This document shows positions 8,479 to 16,239 of a stretch of DNA of 45,205 bases, piece after piece (the first letter of the stretch is position 1; every line of letters starts with the position of its first letter). Both the position numbers and the translations under genes were made by a program. The notes below the pieces were generated by a model. That model had not been told where the DNA came from and did not search any database. It was given only the letters and a program-made list of their open reading frames with translations. The stretch spans positions 1 through 45,205 of the forward strand of contig JAFGDV010000036.1 in the NCBI GenBank assembly GCA_016931955.1, read 5' to 3'. This stretch comes from Candidatus Altarchaeota archaeon (GTDB taxonomy: Archaea > Altiarchaeota > Altiarchaeia > IMC4 > QMZM01).

Positions 8479-9855
8479 TTAATGCCCCAATCGCTCTCTC
8501 AGAAGACTGATGACGGTTTTGACGTCAGCCCTACCGTGCATCTTTTTCATGACCTGACCCATCAGGAAATTCAATACCCCATTCTTACCGTCCCTGAAGT
8601 CCTGGACCGCCTCAGGGTTCTCTCTAAGAACATCCTCCACCACATTGGATAGGTCATCTACCGTATGAACCCTCCCAAGGCCCTCCTCCCCAAAGACCTT
8701 CTTAGGGCTCTCGCCCGAGTCGATGACCCTCTCAAGGAGCTTCTTTCCCGTGTTCTCGGTTATCCTGCCATGCCCAATCAAATCCAGGAGCTCTATAAGT
8801 ATCCCAGAATCCAGCTTTGACTCGGAAAACTCTATCCCCCTATAATTCAGCTGACTGAGGACTTCCCTGCAGACCCATTTCGCAGCCATTTCCGGATCAA
8901 TCCTCTCAGCGACGGCCTCAAATAGGTCCGCAATGTCCTTGTCCTTAACCAGGATGCTTGAGTACTTTTCAGGTACGCCGTATTTTTCCATAAGCCTCTT
9001 TCTCCTGGTTTGAGGGGTCTCAGGCAGGGGAACCGCCTCAATGTAGGATTCCTTAAATAGCAGGGGCGGTATGTCTGGGTCAGGGATGTAACGGTAGTCT
9101 TCTGCAGTTTCTTTAACCCTCAAGGGAATGGTTATCATCGACTTCTCGTTGAAGCCCCTGGTTTCCTGCCTCACAGTCTGACCCCTCTTACGCATATTCT
9201 TCTGGCGTATGATCTCGTACTTTATCGCCTTATAGGCTCCGCGAACTGAGTTGATGTTCTTGATCTCGACCCTGGCGCCCCCAGCAAGGGAGATGTTCAC
9301 GTCCATGCGCACGACGCCCCCAACATCGATAATGCGCTCCGTATACCTAAGAAGATTCATCAACTCCTTCAGGAAAGCACGCACATCCTCGGGGGACTTC
9401 ATGTCCGGGGCGGTGACTATCTCCACTAATGGAACGCCTGAGCGATTATAGTCCACCCTGCCAGAGGCTAGGTCGTATCTCCCAGGATCCTCCTCGAGGT
9501 GGACCTCCCATATGCCCACATCAGAAAGCCTTCCATCAACGCCAAGAGGCTCCGATGTCCTCTGGTAACCAGAAGGTAGGTCAGGATAGTTGTAGTGTTT
9601 CCTCTTAACGAATATGTTCTGCTGCTTGACTTCGCAGTTCAAGAGGCGGGCTATCATGAGCGCCGATTCGATAGCATGCCCGTTTATGGGATAAGGCTTC
9701 GCACCAGGCATCCCGGTGCAGACTGGGCAGGTGTTTACATTCGCCAGCTCTGCCCTGTAGTAGTCGGTAGGGCAGTCACAGAACAGTTTTTGTTTCGTCC
9801 TGAGAGGGACGTGGATCTCCAAGCCAATCCTCACCCCAAGGTCTTCTTCAAGCAT
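8479..9855 (-). CDS. gatB: Asp-tRNA(Asn)/Glu-tRNA(Gln) amidotransferase subunit B
   Basis: GatB is the tRNA-binding, kinase-like subunit that with GatA and GatC converts mischarged Asp-tRNA(Asn) or Glu-tRNA(Gln). The 458-residue product begins with GVRIGLEIHVPL, followed by the zinc-binding Cys residues in LFCDC and NTCPVCTGMPG, and YNRSGVPLVEIVT and VRMDVNIS segments. The C-terminal YqeY/tail domain is present, with NFLMGQVMKK. gatA and gatC are not in the window. It is divergent from the methyltransferase gene at 9925. Confidence 0.95.
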   Translation of the reverse strand: MLEEDLGVRIGLEIHVPLRTKQKLFCDCPTDYYRAELANVNTCPVCTGMPGAKPYPINGHAIESALMIARLLNCEVKQQNIFVKRKHYNYPDLPSGYQRTSEPLGVDGRLSDVGIWEVHLEEDPGRYDLASGRVDYNRSGVPLVEIVTAPDMKSPEDVRAFLKELMNLLRYTERIIDVGGVVRMDVNISLAGGARVEIKNINSVRGAYKAIKYEIIRQKNMRKRGQTVRQETRGFNEKSMITIPLRVKETAEDYRYIPDPDIPPLLFKESYIEAVPLPETPQTRRKRLMEKYGVPEKYSSILVKDKDIADLFEAVAERIDPEMAAKWVCREVLSQLNYRGIEFSESKLDSGILIELLDLIGHGRITENTGKKLLERVIDSGESPKKVFGEEGLGRVHTVDDLSNVVEDVLRENPEAVQDFRDGKNGVLNFLMGQVMKKMHGRADVKTVISLLRERLGH

Positions 9856-9879
9856 TTTCGGCTGCTGATTTATAGCTTT

Positions 9880-9910
9880 AATCCATCAATCTTATATCAT
9901 TTGAAATAAG
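9880..9910. promoter_or_regulatory. Divergent TATA region between gatB and the tRNA methyltransferase
   Basis: CTTATATCAT at about 9890-9899 is centred 30 nt before the plus-strand ATG at 9925 and about 38 nt before the minus-strand ATG at 9855. Being nearly palindromic, it could serve both genes. Confidence 0.4.
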
Positions 9911-9924
9911 ACAATAAATGTGAG

Positions 9925-10899
9925 ATGAATCTGCTATTCAAGCTATCGGGAGAGCACCCTGAACTCCCACGGGCTGAGGTGTTCGCTATCCTCGAAGGCG
10001 AAGATATAACCTATAGAATACTCTCAGATGAGGGGGAAAAAAGGATCCTTATCCTAGAAGTGGAGACAGAGAATCCGCTCTTCATCAACAGGCTTGCAAT
10101 GACCAAAAAGGTTGGGGAATTCATCGGCGCATCCAAGGACATGGAGGAACTCGTACAAAGACTTGATGGTAGGATGACTGCGAAAACATTCGCAGTCGAA
10201 AGCGAATCACAGGCAGTTAGAGAGACCCTTGGAGAGGAGATCTGGAAGCTTGGATATGGAGTAGACCTGATGAACCCCGACTCCCGGATACTCTGCTTTG
10301 AGGATGAAAAAGAAGGCTACAACATCGCCGTAGAAACCCCCATAGAGAGGGACTTCAATAAGCGAAAACCGCACAAGAGACCATACTTCCACCCGACCTC
10401 CACGGATCCTAAGATCGCCAGAGTACTTGTAAACCTGGCACGGATCAAGAGGGGAGACCTTGTCTTTGATCCATTCTGCGGCGCTGGCGGAATCCTGATA
10501 GAGGCGGGCTTGATGGGCATGAAGTTGAGGGGATGCGACATCTCAGCGGAGATGCTTGAAGGCTGCATGAGAAACCTGGAACACTTCAACCTGGAAGGAG
10601 GGATAATAGAGTGCGATGCCCTGAACATCAAGGATGTGGGCGAGAGGATTGATGCGATCGTCACCGACCTACCCTATGGGAGATCATCTTTCATGACAGA
10701 CCGGAACAAGGAACGTTTTTATTCGGACTTCCTCAGGACTGCGAAAAACATCTTAGAGAAGGGAAAACACCTTGTCGTAGTATTCCCAGACTCAGTAGAC
10801 ATAGACATTGGGAGTACAGTATTTGAGCTCAGAGAGGAATACTCTCTTTACGTGCACAAGAGTTTGACCAGAAAAATCCTCGTGCTCAGGCGAAGATAA
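9925..10899 (+). CDS. tRNA (guanine(10)-N2)-dimethyltransferase, Trm-G10 family
   Basis: The 324-residue product has an N-terminal THUMP-like region (about 1-150) and a class I SAM methyltransferase domain. SAM-binding motif I is DPFCGAGGILIEA, followed by GCDISAEMLEGC, and the catalytic motif IV is TDLPYGRSS, the D-x-P-Y form used by N2-guanine methyltransferases. Archaeal Trm-G10 methylates G10 of tRNA and stabilises its core. Other THUMP methyltransferases of this group (for example Trm14) are possible, but length and motif IV favour Trm-G10. Confidence 0.87.
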   Translation: MNLLFKLSGEHPELPRAEVFAILEGEDITYRILSDEGEKRILILEVETENPLFINRLAMTKKVGEFIGASKDMEELVQRLDGRMTAKTFAVESESQAVRETLGEEIWKLGYGVDLMNPDSRILCFEDEKEGYNIAVETPIERDFNKRKPHKRPYFHPTSTDPKIARVLVNLARIKRGDLVFDPFCGAGGILIEAGLMGMKLRGCDISAEMLEGCMRNLEHFNLEGGIIECDALNIKDVGERIDAIVTDLPYGRSSFMTDRNKERFYSDFLRTAKNILEKGKHLVVVFPDSVDIDIGSTVFELREEYSLYVHKSLTRKILVLRRR

Positions 10900-10946
10900 A
10901 AAACGTTGATATTTTTCTTTTAGCTACAATATATAACAGATCAAAG

Positions 10947-12641
10947 ATGAAAGGTGCTGAAGCAATCATCAGATCACTGGAAGAAGAAGGGGTGAAACAC
11001 ATCTTCGGAATCCAGGGCGGATCAATCATGGAGGTCTACGACGTACTCCACAGTACAAAGAGCATAAGACACATATTGATGAGACACGAACAGTGCGCCG
11101 CCCACGCAGCAGAAGGCTACGCCCGGGCCAGCGGACGCGTTGGCGTATGTATGGCAACCTCCGGACCGGGAGCAACAAACCTCGTTACTGGAATAGCGGA
11201 CGCACACATGGATTCCGTTCCCATAGTAGCGCTCACAGGCCAGGTCCCAGTGCACATGATCGGCAACGACGCCTTCCAGGAGGCTGACATAGTGGGCATC
11301 ACCATGCCGATAACAAAACACAACTTCCAGATCACTGACGTAGAGGACATACCTTCCACTATCAAGGCAGCCTTCAAGGTAGCGTCAACGAGGAGACCGG
11401 GACCGGTGCTCGTAGACCTTCCAAAGGATATACAACAAAAGGAACTGACGAAGAGGTTCCATTATCCAGAAGACGTGGAGCTGCCGGGATACAAGGTAGT
11501 GAAAAGCGGCGGACACCCACAACAGCTTAAGGGGATGGCCAACACACTGATGAACGCCGAGAGACCGGTGATCATCGCGGGAGGCGGTATAATAATATCC
11601 AATGCAAGCACAGAACTGCTGAATCTTGCAGAATCAATTGGGATGCCGGTAGCGACAACGCTCATGGGTAAAGGCTGCTTTCCAGAGGACCACCCCCTCT
11701 CCCTAGGAATGGTCGGAATGCACGGAAGAAAAACAGCGAACCTGATGGTTACGGAATCGGATATTTTATTAGCGATAGGGATGAGGTTCTCTGACAGGGT
11801 CACAGCCAAGGTCGAACACTTCGCCCCAAACGCAAAGATTATTCACGTAGATATTGATCCGTCAGAGATAGGAAAAAACGTTGAAGTAGACATACCAGTG
11901 GTCGGGGACGCGAAGCTTGTCCTACAGAACCTGCTCAAGATCATAGCCAAGATGAAGGTAAAAAAGAAGACAGAGTGGCACAAGAAACTCAAAAAGTTTA
12001 AGAATGAGTATGCCCCCAGGTATGACCACGACAATGTTCCTATAAAACAGCAAATGGTTATGAAAGAGCTCAATAACATCATAGACGATAAGACGATAAT
12101 AACGACTGAAGTAGGCCAATGCCAGATGTGGGCCGCACACTACCTAAACATAAAGAATCCAAGAACCTTCATATCATCCGGCGGCCTGGGAACGATGGGC
12201 TTCGGCTTTCCGGCTGCGATAGGAGCCAAGGTCGCAAAGCCGGATTTCAAGGTCATAGACGTGGGCAGCGAAGGAAGCCTAATGATGACCGGGCAGGACC
12301 TCGCCACGTGCGTCGTAGAAGATATCAGGATAGTGGTCGTTTTACTGAATAACCGCTATCTAGGAATGGTGAAGCAGTGGCAGGATCTGTTCTACGGCAA
12401 GAGGAGATCACACACCTACCTGGGAGAGGTGCCAGATTTCGTGAAGTACGCCGAGGCGTTCAACGCCAAGGGTATAAGGGTCGAAAGGCCGTCAGAGATA
12501 AGAGAGGCGCTCACCGAAGCTATAAAGTCGGACAAGACATGTTTCGTAGACATCCACGTAGATGCTGAGGAACACATACTCCCAATGGTCAGACCAGGCG
12601 GGAGATTGGACAGCATGATAGAGGCCGTTTATCTAGATTAG
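10947..12641 (+). CDS. ilvB: Acetolactate synthase, catalytic subunit
   Basis: This ThDP enzyme condenses pyruvate to acetolactate (or with 2-ketobutyrate) for valine, leucine and isoleucine synthesis. The 564-residue product has the ThDP-activating Glu48 in MRHEQC, the ATSGPGATNLVTGIADA segment, IGNDAFQEADIVGIT, and GMVKQWQDLFY near the C terminus, all typical of IlvB. The C-terminal ThDP/Mg motif, normally GDG followed by NN, reads GSEGS (about 440-444) with NN at 468-469. Thus Glu442 replaces the Mg-binding Asp. The regulatory subunit ilvN is absent; the next gene, 3 nt away, is a CBS protein. Confidence 0.92.
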   Translation: MKGAEAIIRSLEEEGVKHIFGIQGGSIMEVYDVLHSTKSIRHILMRHEQCAAHAAEGYARASGRVGVCMATSGPGATNLVTGIADAHMDSVPIVALTGQVPVHMIGNDAFQEADIVGITMPITKHNFQITDVEDIPSTIKAAFKVASTRRPGPVLVDLPKDIQQKELTKRFHYPEDVELPGYKVVKSGGHPQQLKGMANTLMNAERPVIIAGGGIIISNASTELLNLAESIGMPVATTLMGKGCFPEDHPLSLGMVGMHGRKTANLMVTESDILLAIGMRFSDRVTAKVEHFAPNAKIIHVDIDPSEIGKNVEVDIPVVGDAKLVLQNLLKIIAKMKVKKKTEWHKKLKKFKNEYAPRYDHDNVPIKQQMVMKELNNIIDDKTIITTEVGQCQMWAAHYLNIKNPRTFISSGGLGTMGFGFPAAIGAKVAKPDFKVIDVGSEGSLMMTGQDLATCVVEDIRIVVVLLNNRYLGMVKQWQDLFYGKRRSHTYLGEVPDFVKYAEAFNAKGIRVERPSEIREALTEAIKSDKTCFVDIHVDAEEHILPMVRPGGRLDSMIEAVYLD

Positions 12642-12644
12642 GGG

Positions 12645-13148
12645 GTGGTTAGAATAAAAAAAGTCAAAGGGATCATGTCAGGCAAGGTGATCTCCGTAAA
12701 GGCCAACGACTCCGTCTTAGAAGCCATCAAGGTCTTAAGGGACAACAGGGTCAGCGGCGTCCCAGTAGTAGACGAAAAAAACAATCTGTGTGGGGTGATG
12801 AGCGGGACGGATATATTAAAGCTGGTAGGTCACCTGATCGACTACCACCCCTTCCTGATACCATTCTTCAGGATACTTGAAGACCGCCCAGAGGACCTAC
12901 GGGATATAGTGAAGGAGGCTTCGAGGAGGGAGGTGAGGGAAATCATGTCAGAGCCCGCGATAACCATAGAAGAAAACGCCTCAGTATACTCTGCCGCAAC
13001 ACTGATGTTCAAGAGGGATATAAACAGGCTCCCTGTTGTGGATAAGAAAGGCTCACTGGTGGGAGTGATAACGAGAAAGGACCTGCTTCAGGCATTCAAG
13101 GACATAGGGGGAAGCGACACCAAATTAGGGAAGTGGGCAGGAGACTGA
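12645..13148 (+). CDS. CBS-pair protein downstream of ilvB
   Basis: The 167-residue product has two CBS motifs: about 8-55 (VISVKANDSVLEAIKVL, then RVSGVPVVDEKNNLCGVMSGTDIL) and about 100-155 (IMSEPAITIEENASVYSAA, then INRLPVVDKKGSLVGVITRKDLL). CBS pairs bind adenine nucleotides such as AMP, ATP or SAM. The GTG start is 3 nt after the ilvB stop, and the frame does not offer an ATG before the first CBS motif. The co-transcription with ilvB suggests, without proving, that it replaces an ACT-type regulatory subunit. Confidence 0.85.
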   Translation: MVRIKKVKGIMSGKVISVKANDSVLEAIKVLRDNRVSGVPVVDEKNNLCGVMSGTDILKLVGHLIDYHPFLIPFFRILEDRPEDLRDIVKEASRREVREIMSEPAITIEENASVYSAATLMFKRDINRLPVVDKKGSLVGVITRKDLLQAFKDIGGSDTKLGKWAGD

Positions 13149-13151
13149 TCA

Positions 13152-13607
13152 CTAGTCAGATACTGTGATGTTTACGTCGTACCCTGGCGAATAGTCAGGA
13201 TTCATAGACTGAAAGACTAATACATAGCGGCCTTCAGCGCACACCCCCGAGCAAATAACGTCAGTGGCATCTCTTCCAGTCATGTTCGCCTTGGTGATAG
13301 AATAGACATCGGTAAAGGATTTGCCCACAGACAAACGGATCCTGACGACCTTACCTTCTATCGAAACATCCTCCACGTTACTTGGAATCGCTATCTCTGC
13401 AGGTATCTTTGATGGGTGGCCGTGGACGTAGATGAAATCCGCAGATTCTCTAATGCCTTGAACAGCGCGGTAGGCTGAATCAACGTCTATCTGCATCCCA
13501 GAAGTAGAGATCAAGAAGGTTGCTACATACAGAACCGCTGCAAAGATGATCAAAGAAAGACCAAGCATGGTCATGTATTCCAGTGAAACCTGCCCTCTAC
13601 TTTCCAT
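13152..13607 (-). CDS. Pilin-like protein with class III signal peptide
   Basis: The 151-residue product begins MESRGQVSLEYMTMLG, the QxSLEY motif of archaeal class III signal peptides cleaved by a prepilin peptidase such as EppA between G5 and Q6. One hydrophobic helix (about 9-32) follows and would form the pilus core, and a beta-rich C-terminal domain with two Cys residues (VICSGVC) would be outside. It may be a minor pilin or pseudopilin. No pilus assembly gene (ATPase, TadC, EppA) is in the window. It is convergent with the CBS gene, 3 bp away. Confidence 0.85.
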   Translation of the reverse strand: MESRGQVSLEYMTMLGLSLIIFAAVLYVATFLISTSGMQIDVDSAYRAVQGIRESADFIYVHGHPSKIPAEIAIPSNVEDVSIEGKVVRIRLSVGKSFTDVYSITKANMTGRDATDVICSGVCAEGRYVLVFQSMNPDYSPGYDVNITVSD

Positions 13608-13705
13608 GTTCTTAAATATATTTTATTCGCTGTATTTATACTTTATTACTATATTTAATATATTGTCAGATGAATGACACATAGAAAAATAGGACGTGAA
13701 GAAAG

Positions 13706-13933
13706 ATGGAATACGAGACGCTTGCAAGCGAATACTTGGACTATGGGAGAAACAAGTTTTTGGAGCTTTCCAAGAAGAAGCCTCTGCCTGACGGCGAAGT
13801 CTTCTTGAATCTGTCTAAAGGTTATTATACGCCAGAGGGGGAGAGGAGATATCAGAAAGGAATCGGTTTCCCAAACGACGAAAAATTCGTAAAAGAATTG
13901 ATAGACAAGTTAAAAGAGATTTCAGGGGACTGA
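13706..13933 (+). CDS. Small protein, weakly PC4-like
   Basis: The 75-residue product has FLNLSKGYYTPEGERRYQKGI in the middle and a helical C-terminal KELIDKLKEI. The order of a YY-x(2)-EGE turn, a KGI strand and a C-terminal helix recalls the PC4/p15 single-strand DNA-binding coactivator fold, but this is not a firm match and it may be an uncharacterised family. It is convergent with the helical-protein gene at 13945, with an 11-bp gap. Confidence 0.6.
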   Translation: MEYETLASEYLDYGRNKFLELSKKKPLPDGEVFLNLSKGYYTPEGERRYQKGIGFPNDEKFVKELIDKLKEISGD

Positions 13934-13944
13934 GATAAGGCCTA

Positions 13945-14163
13945 TCAGGCTCTTCTGTTCTCCTCCAAGAGCCTGAGTTTCTCTTTTATATCCCCAAAGT
14001 GCTCTGAGTTAAGCTTCAGATAATGCTGAAAGTCTTTATAGACTCTCTGCAGTTCAGGATCGTCAGGATAACGCTTGGAGAATTTCTCAAATTCATCCCG
14101 CAGCTCGTTCAGATCACCCCACTTAGCCAGTATCTTTTCAAGTACATAATGGCTTGCTTGCAT
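13945..14163 (-). CDS. Small helical protein, paralogue 3 of the CBS cluster
   Basis: The 72-residue product starts MQASHYVLEKIL and contains FEKFSKRYPDDPELQRVYKDFQHYL. This matches the shared pattern of the two small proteins at 15436 and 15777 (FEKF-x2-RY-x2-D-x-ELQ-x5-F-x2-YL), so the three are paralogues. It is probably all-helical and soluble. The ATG at 14163 has a TGAGGAA site immediately upstream, and a longer upstream frame would overlap the CBS gene heavily. It follows the third CBS gene by 4 nt. The family is not recognised. Confidence 0.75.
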   Translation of the reverse strand: MQASHYVLEKILAKWGDLNELRDEFEKFSKRYPDDPELQRVYKDFQHYLKLNSEHFGDIKEKLRLLEENRRA

Positions 14164-14167
14164 TTCC

Positions 14168-14536
14168 TCATTTGATAAAGGATTTAAGGACGTCGGAATT
14201 TGAGATGATGCCGACAAGCTCCCCCTTGTCCACCACAGGAAACCTCCTCACGTTAGACTTAGCCATCAACCTGGCAACCTCTTTAACGCTAATATCCGGT
14301 GAAACCGTTAGGATAGGCTCTGTGAATACCTCAACAACCTTCACCTTGGTCAAGTCACCTTCATAGGCTATTACCTTGTTCACTATGTCCTTCCGTGTTA
14401 TAATGCCATACTCGCCCCCCTCTTTAACAAGCAAAGAACCTATGTCGTGTTTGATCATAAGCTTCATAGCCGCTGAAACAGGTGCGTCCTTCTTTATCGT
14501 AACAACGTCCTTCTTCATTATGTCGCAGACATTCAT
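14168..14536 (-). CDS. CBS-pair protein 3 of a tandem array
   Basis: The 122-residue product is a stand-alone CBS pair beginning MNVCDIMKKDVVTIKK, with the second motif VFTEPILTVSPDISVKEVARLMAKSNVRRFPVVD. The internal linker YGIITRKDIVNKVIAY is shared with its two upstream paralogues. The ATG at 14536 aligns with the start of paralogue 2 and is better spaced from an AAGGG site than the ATG at 14542. Ligand-binding residues of the S/T-x-x-D type (ITRKD, SNSD) are present. It is the most diverged of the three. Confidence 0.9.
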   Translation of the reverse strand: MNVCDIMKKDVVTIKKDAPVSAAMKLMIKHDIGSLLVKEGGEYGIITRKDIVNKVIAYEGDLTKVKVVEVFTEPILTVSPDISVKEVARLMAKSNVRRFPVVDKGELVGIISNSDVLKSFIK

Positions 14537-14546
14537 TTTCATACCC

Positions 14547-14933
14547 TTATTTTAAGCCCTTGCTCACCGCCTTCATTATGTCTGAGTTAGACACCATGCC
14601 GACGAGCTTGTTCCCCTCCATCACAGGGAACCTCCTTATATCGGTCTTAGCCATCAACCGAGCCACCGTTTCTATGCTCGCATCAGGTGACACACTAAGT
14701 ATCGGCTCGGACATGACCTCAGAAACCAACGTAGCCTTAATGTCTTTATCATAGGCTATTACCTTATTCACTATGTCCTTCCGTGTTATGATCCCATAGA
14801 CACTGTTTTTTCCTTTGTCTTCAATGACTAAGCTGGTTATCTGTTCTTCAACCATCTTATTCATCGCATCCAAGATGGTAGCATCTAGGTCTATTGATAT
14901 CACATTCTTTCGCATGATATCTCTGACATTCAT
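14547..14933 (-). CDS. CBS-pair protein 2 of a tandem array
   Basis: The 128-residue CBS pair starts MNVRDIMRKNVISIDLDATIL. Its second motif (EPILSVSPDASIETVARLMAKTDIRRFPVMEG, then KLVGMVSNSDIMKA) is almost identical to that of the next paralogue, and the DNA is identical for 75 bp (14568-14642 versus 14963-15037). Both CBS motifs carry the nucleotide-binding T/S-x-x-D residues. An AGGT site precedes the ATG. It lies 9 nt downstream of paralogue 1. Confidence 0.92.
   Translation of the reverse strand: MNVRDIMRKNVISIDLDATILDAMNKMVEEQITSLVIEDKGKNSVYGIITRKDIVNKVIAYDKDIKATLVSEVMSEPILSVSPDASIETVARLMAKTDIRRFPVMEGNKLVGMVSNSDIMKAVSKGLK
14568..14642. repeat. 75-bp exact direct repeat, copy A
   Basis: This stretch in CBS gene 2 is identical to 14963-15037 in CBS gene 1, 395 bp away. 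It covers the C-terminal half of the second CBS motif. The flanks diverge quickly, which fits recent duplication or gene conversion. Confidence 0.9.
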
Positions 14934-14941
14934 TTTGATAC

Positions 14942-15328
14942 CTACATGTTCTCCAAGGCTATCGCCTTCATTATGTCTGAGTTAGACACCATGCCGACGA
15001 GCTTGTTCCCCTCCATCACAGGGAACCTCCTTATATCAGTTTTAGCCATCAACCGGGCTATTGTTTCCACACTCATCTCCGGCGATATGGTCATCAACGG
15101 CTCGGACATGACCTCAGAAACCTTGACCTTGTTCGGGTCCTTGTTGTAGGCTATTACTTTATTGACTACGTCCTTGCGTGTCACTATCCCGTAGACTCCA
15201 TGCTCTCCCTCTTTCTCGACTATCAGGCTGGTCACCCGCCTATCAACCATCTTCTTCATCGCATCCATGACAGAAGCATCCTTACTGATTGTCATAATAC
15301 CCCGGGTCATAATCTCATTAGCATCCAT
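14942..15328 (-). CDS. CBS-pair protein 1 of a tandem array
   Basis: The 128-residue CBS pair starts MDANEIMTRGIMTISKDASVMDAMKKMVDRR. It has the linker GVYGIVTRKDVVNKVIAY and a second motif EPLMTISPEMSVETIARLMAKTDIRRFPVMEG. A GAGGTGATC Shine-Dalgarno region lies just before the ATG. A TATA-like box at 15366-15376 on the minus strand indicates it heads the three-CBS transcript. Stand-alone CBS pairs usually sense adenylates; the effector partner is unknown. Confidence 0.92.
   Translation of the reverse strand: MDANEIMTRGIMTISKDASVMDAMKKMVDRRVTSLIVEKEGEHGVYGIVTRKDVVNKVIAYNKDPNKVKVSEVMSEPLMTISPEMSVETIARLMAKTDIRRFPVMEGNKLVGMVSNSDIMKAIALENM
14963..15037. repeat. 75-bp exact direct repeat, copy B
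   Basis: This is the partner of 14568-14642, at the same position in the paralogous CBS gene. Confidence 0.9.
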
Positions 15329-15365
15329 GTGATCACCTCAGTACCATAAGATATTAATTATTGAG

Positions 15366-15376
15366 TTTTATAAATA
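15366..15376 (-). promoter_or_regulatory. TATA box of the CBS transcript
   Basis: The minus strand reads TTATTTATAAAA here, centred about 43 nt before the ATG at 15328. The predicted start site leaves a short leader that carries the GAGGTGATC ribosome-binding site. Confidence 0.5.
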
Positions 15377-15435
15377 AAAAAAGAAATCCGAGGATAGGAT
15401 AATCGCCAGTTCACTGTTGATTTGACGACTGGGGA

Positions 15436-15774
15436 TTAGGTCAGGGTGACAACCTGTCCATCCTGCCCCTTAGAGCGCAGTTGCTTGATTAGGGTCTCCA
15501 AGCGTCTCAAGTAGACGAGTTCGTCAAGCTCCTTTGTGATCCTTTCCATGAGCTCGTTGTCCCTGTGACCGAGGTAGTCCTCAAATTCGTCGCAGATGCA
15601 CTGGAGTTCTTCGTCGTTCTTATACCTTACAGCGAATTTCTCGAATGTGTCTTTTATGCTGGCTAACTCCGGCTCAACATCAGGTGCTTCAAATTTCACA
15701 TCCTGCTCCATGGAGACGAACTGGTCGAGCATGGAGGACATGTTTTTGAGTATATACGGTCCCGCTTTGATCAT
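15436..15774 (-). CDS. Small helical protein, paralogue 2 of the CBS cluster
   Basis: The 112-residue product starts MIKAGPYILKNMSSML and has an insertion (about 18-40) relative to its relatives, then DTFEKFAVRYKNDEELQCICDEFEDYL. A helical, charged C terminus follows (ERITKELDEL and IKQLRSKG). The ATG at 15774 lies 2 nt after the stop of the preceding paralogue, and a longer in-frame start would overlap that gene. It shares FEKF and RY motifs and a YL ending with the proteins at 13945 and 15777. Function unknown. Confidence 0.75.
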   Translation of the reverse strand: MIKAGPYILKNMSSMLDQFVSMEQDVKFEAPDVEPELASIKDTFEKFAVRYKNDEELQCICDEFEDYLGHRDNELMERITKELDELVYLRRLETLIKQLRSKGQDGQVVTLT

Positions 15775-15776
15775 TT

Positions 15777-16079
15777 TTATGTAACCTTTATCAATTGCAT
15801 CGTTCCAGGACGCCTGTCCTTGAACCACAGCTTTGTTCCACCCACGCTCTCCTTTTTCCTGGCTTCGTTCAACCTCTCAAGGGTCTTCTTTATCTTCTCC
15901 AACTCCTCTCTGTTCCTTGTTCCTAGGTATGCCCTAAAGTTGTCGCAAATCTTTTGGAGGTCCCTGTCTTCTGAGTATCTGCTTGAGAACTTTTCGAAGA
16001 CGGCTTCGGTGTCTGCCAGGTCTTTTTTTTCCAAGACGATGGATATGCTTTTTATGACATAGTGGCTAGCCAAGACCAT
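15777..16079 (-). CDS. Small helical protein, paralogue 1 of the CBS cluster
   Basis: The 100-residue product starts MVLASHYVIKSISIVLEKK and contains VFEKFSSRYSEDRDLQKICDNFRAYL, followed by a charged helix rich in Glu and Lys. The ATG at 16079 has a strong GGAGGTG site; a GTG two codons upstream overlaps that site and is less likely. It leads the cluster on the minus strand, from a TATA box at about 16141-16152. The family is not recognised. Confidence 0.78.
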   Translation of the reverse strand: MVLASHYVIKSISIVLEKKDLADTEAVFEKFSSRYSEDRDLQKICDNFRAYLGTRNREELEKIKKTLERLNEARKKESVGGTKLWFKDRRPGTMQLIKVT

Positions 16080-16140
16080 TTTCACCTCCCCACATGATAG
16101 CCAATGTTGTTTAACAATGGTATTAATACATTAGACATAA

Positions 16141-16152
16141 CTTATATATAAA
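16141..16152 (-). promoter_or_regulatory. TATA box of the small helical protein operon
   Basis: The minus strand reads TTTATATATAAG, about 67 nt before the ATG at 16079. A leader of roughly 40 nt carrying a GGAGGTG ribosome site is expected. Confidence 0.5.
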
Positions 16153-16204
16153 TGAGAACGTAATTATTAATCATGATAAATTAATTCTTGGATTTTTTTG
16201 AACG

Positions 16205-16222
16205 ACATACAGATCAAAAAAC
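16205..16222 (-). terminator. T-rich terminator after the atpH-D operon
   Basis: Just past the atpD stop the minus strand carries the run GAGTTTTTTGATC, typical of archaeal oligo-T termination. No strong hairpin is seen. Confidence 0.35.
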
Positions 16223-16239
16223 TCTTGACTATATATTAT

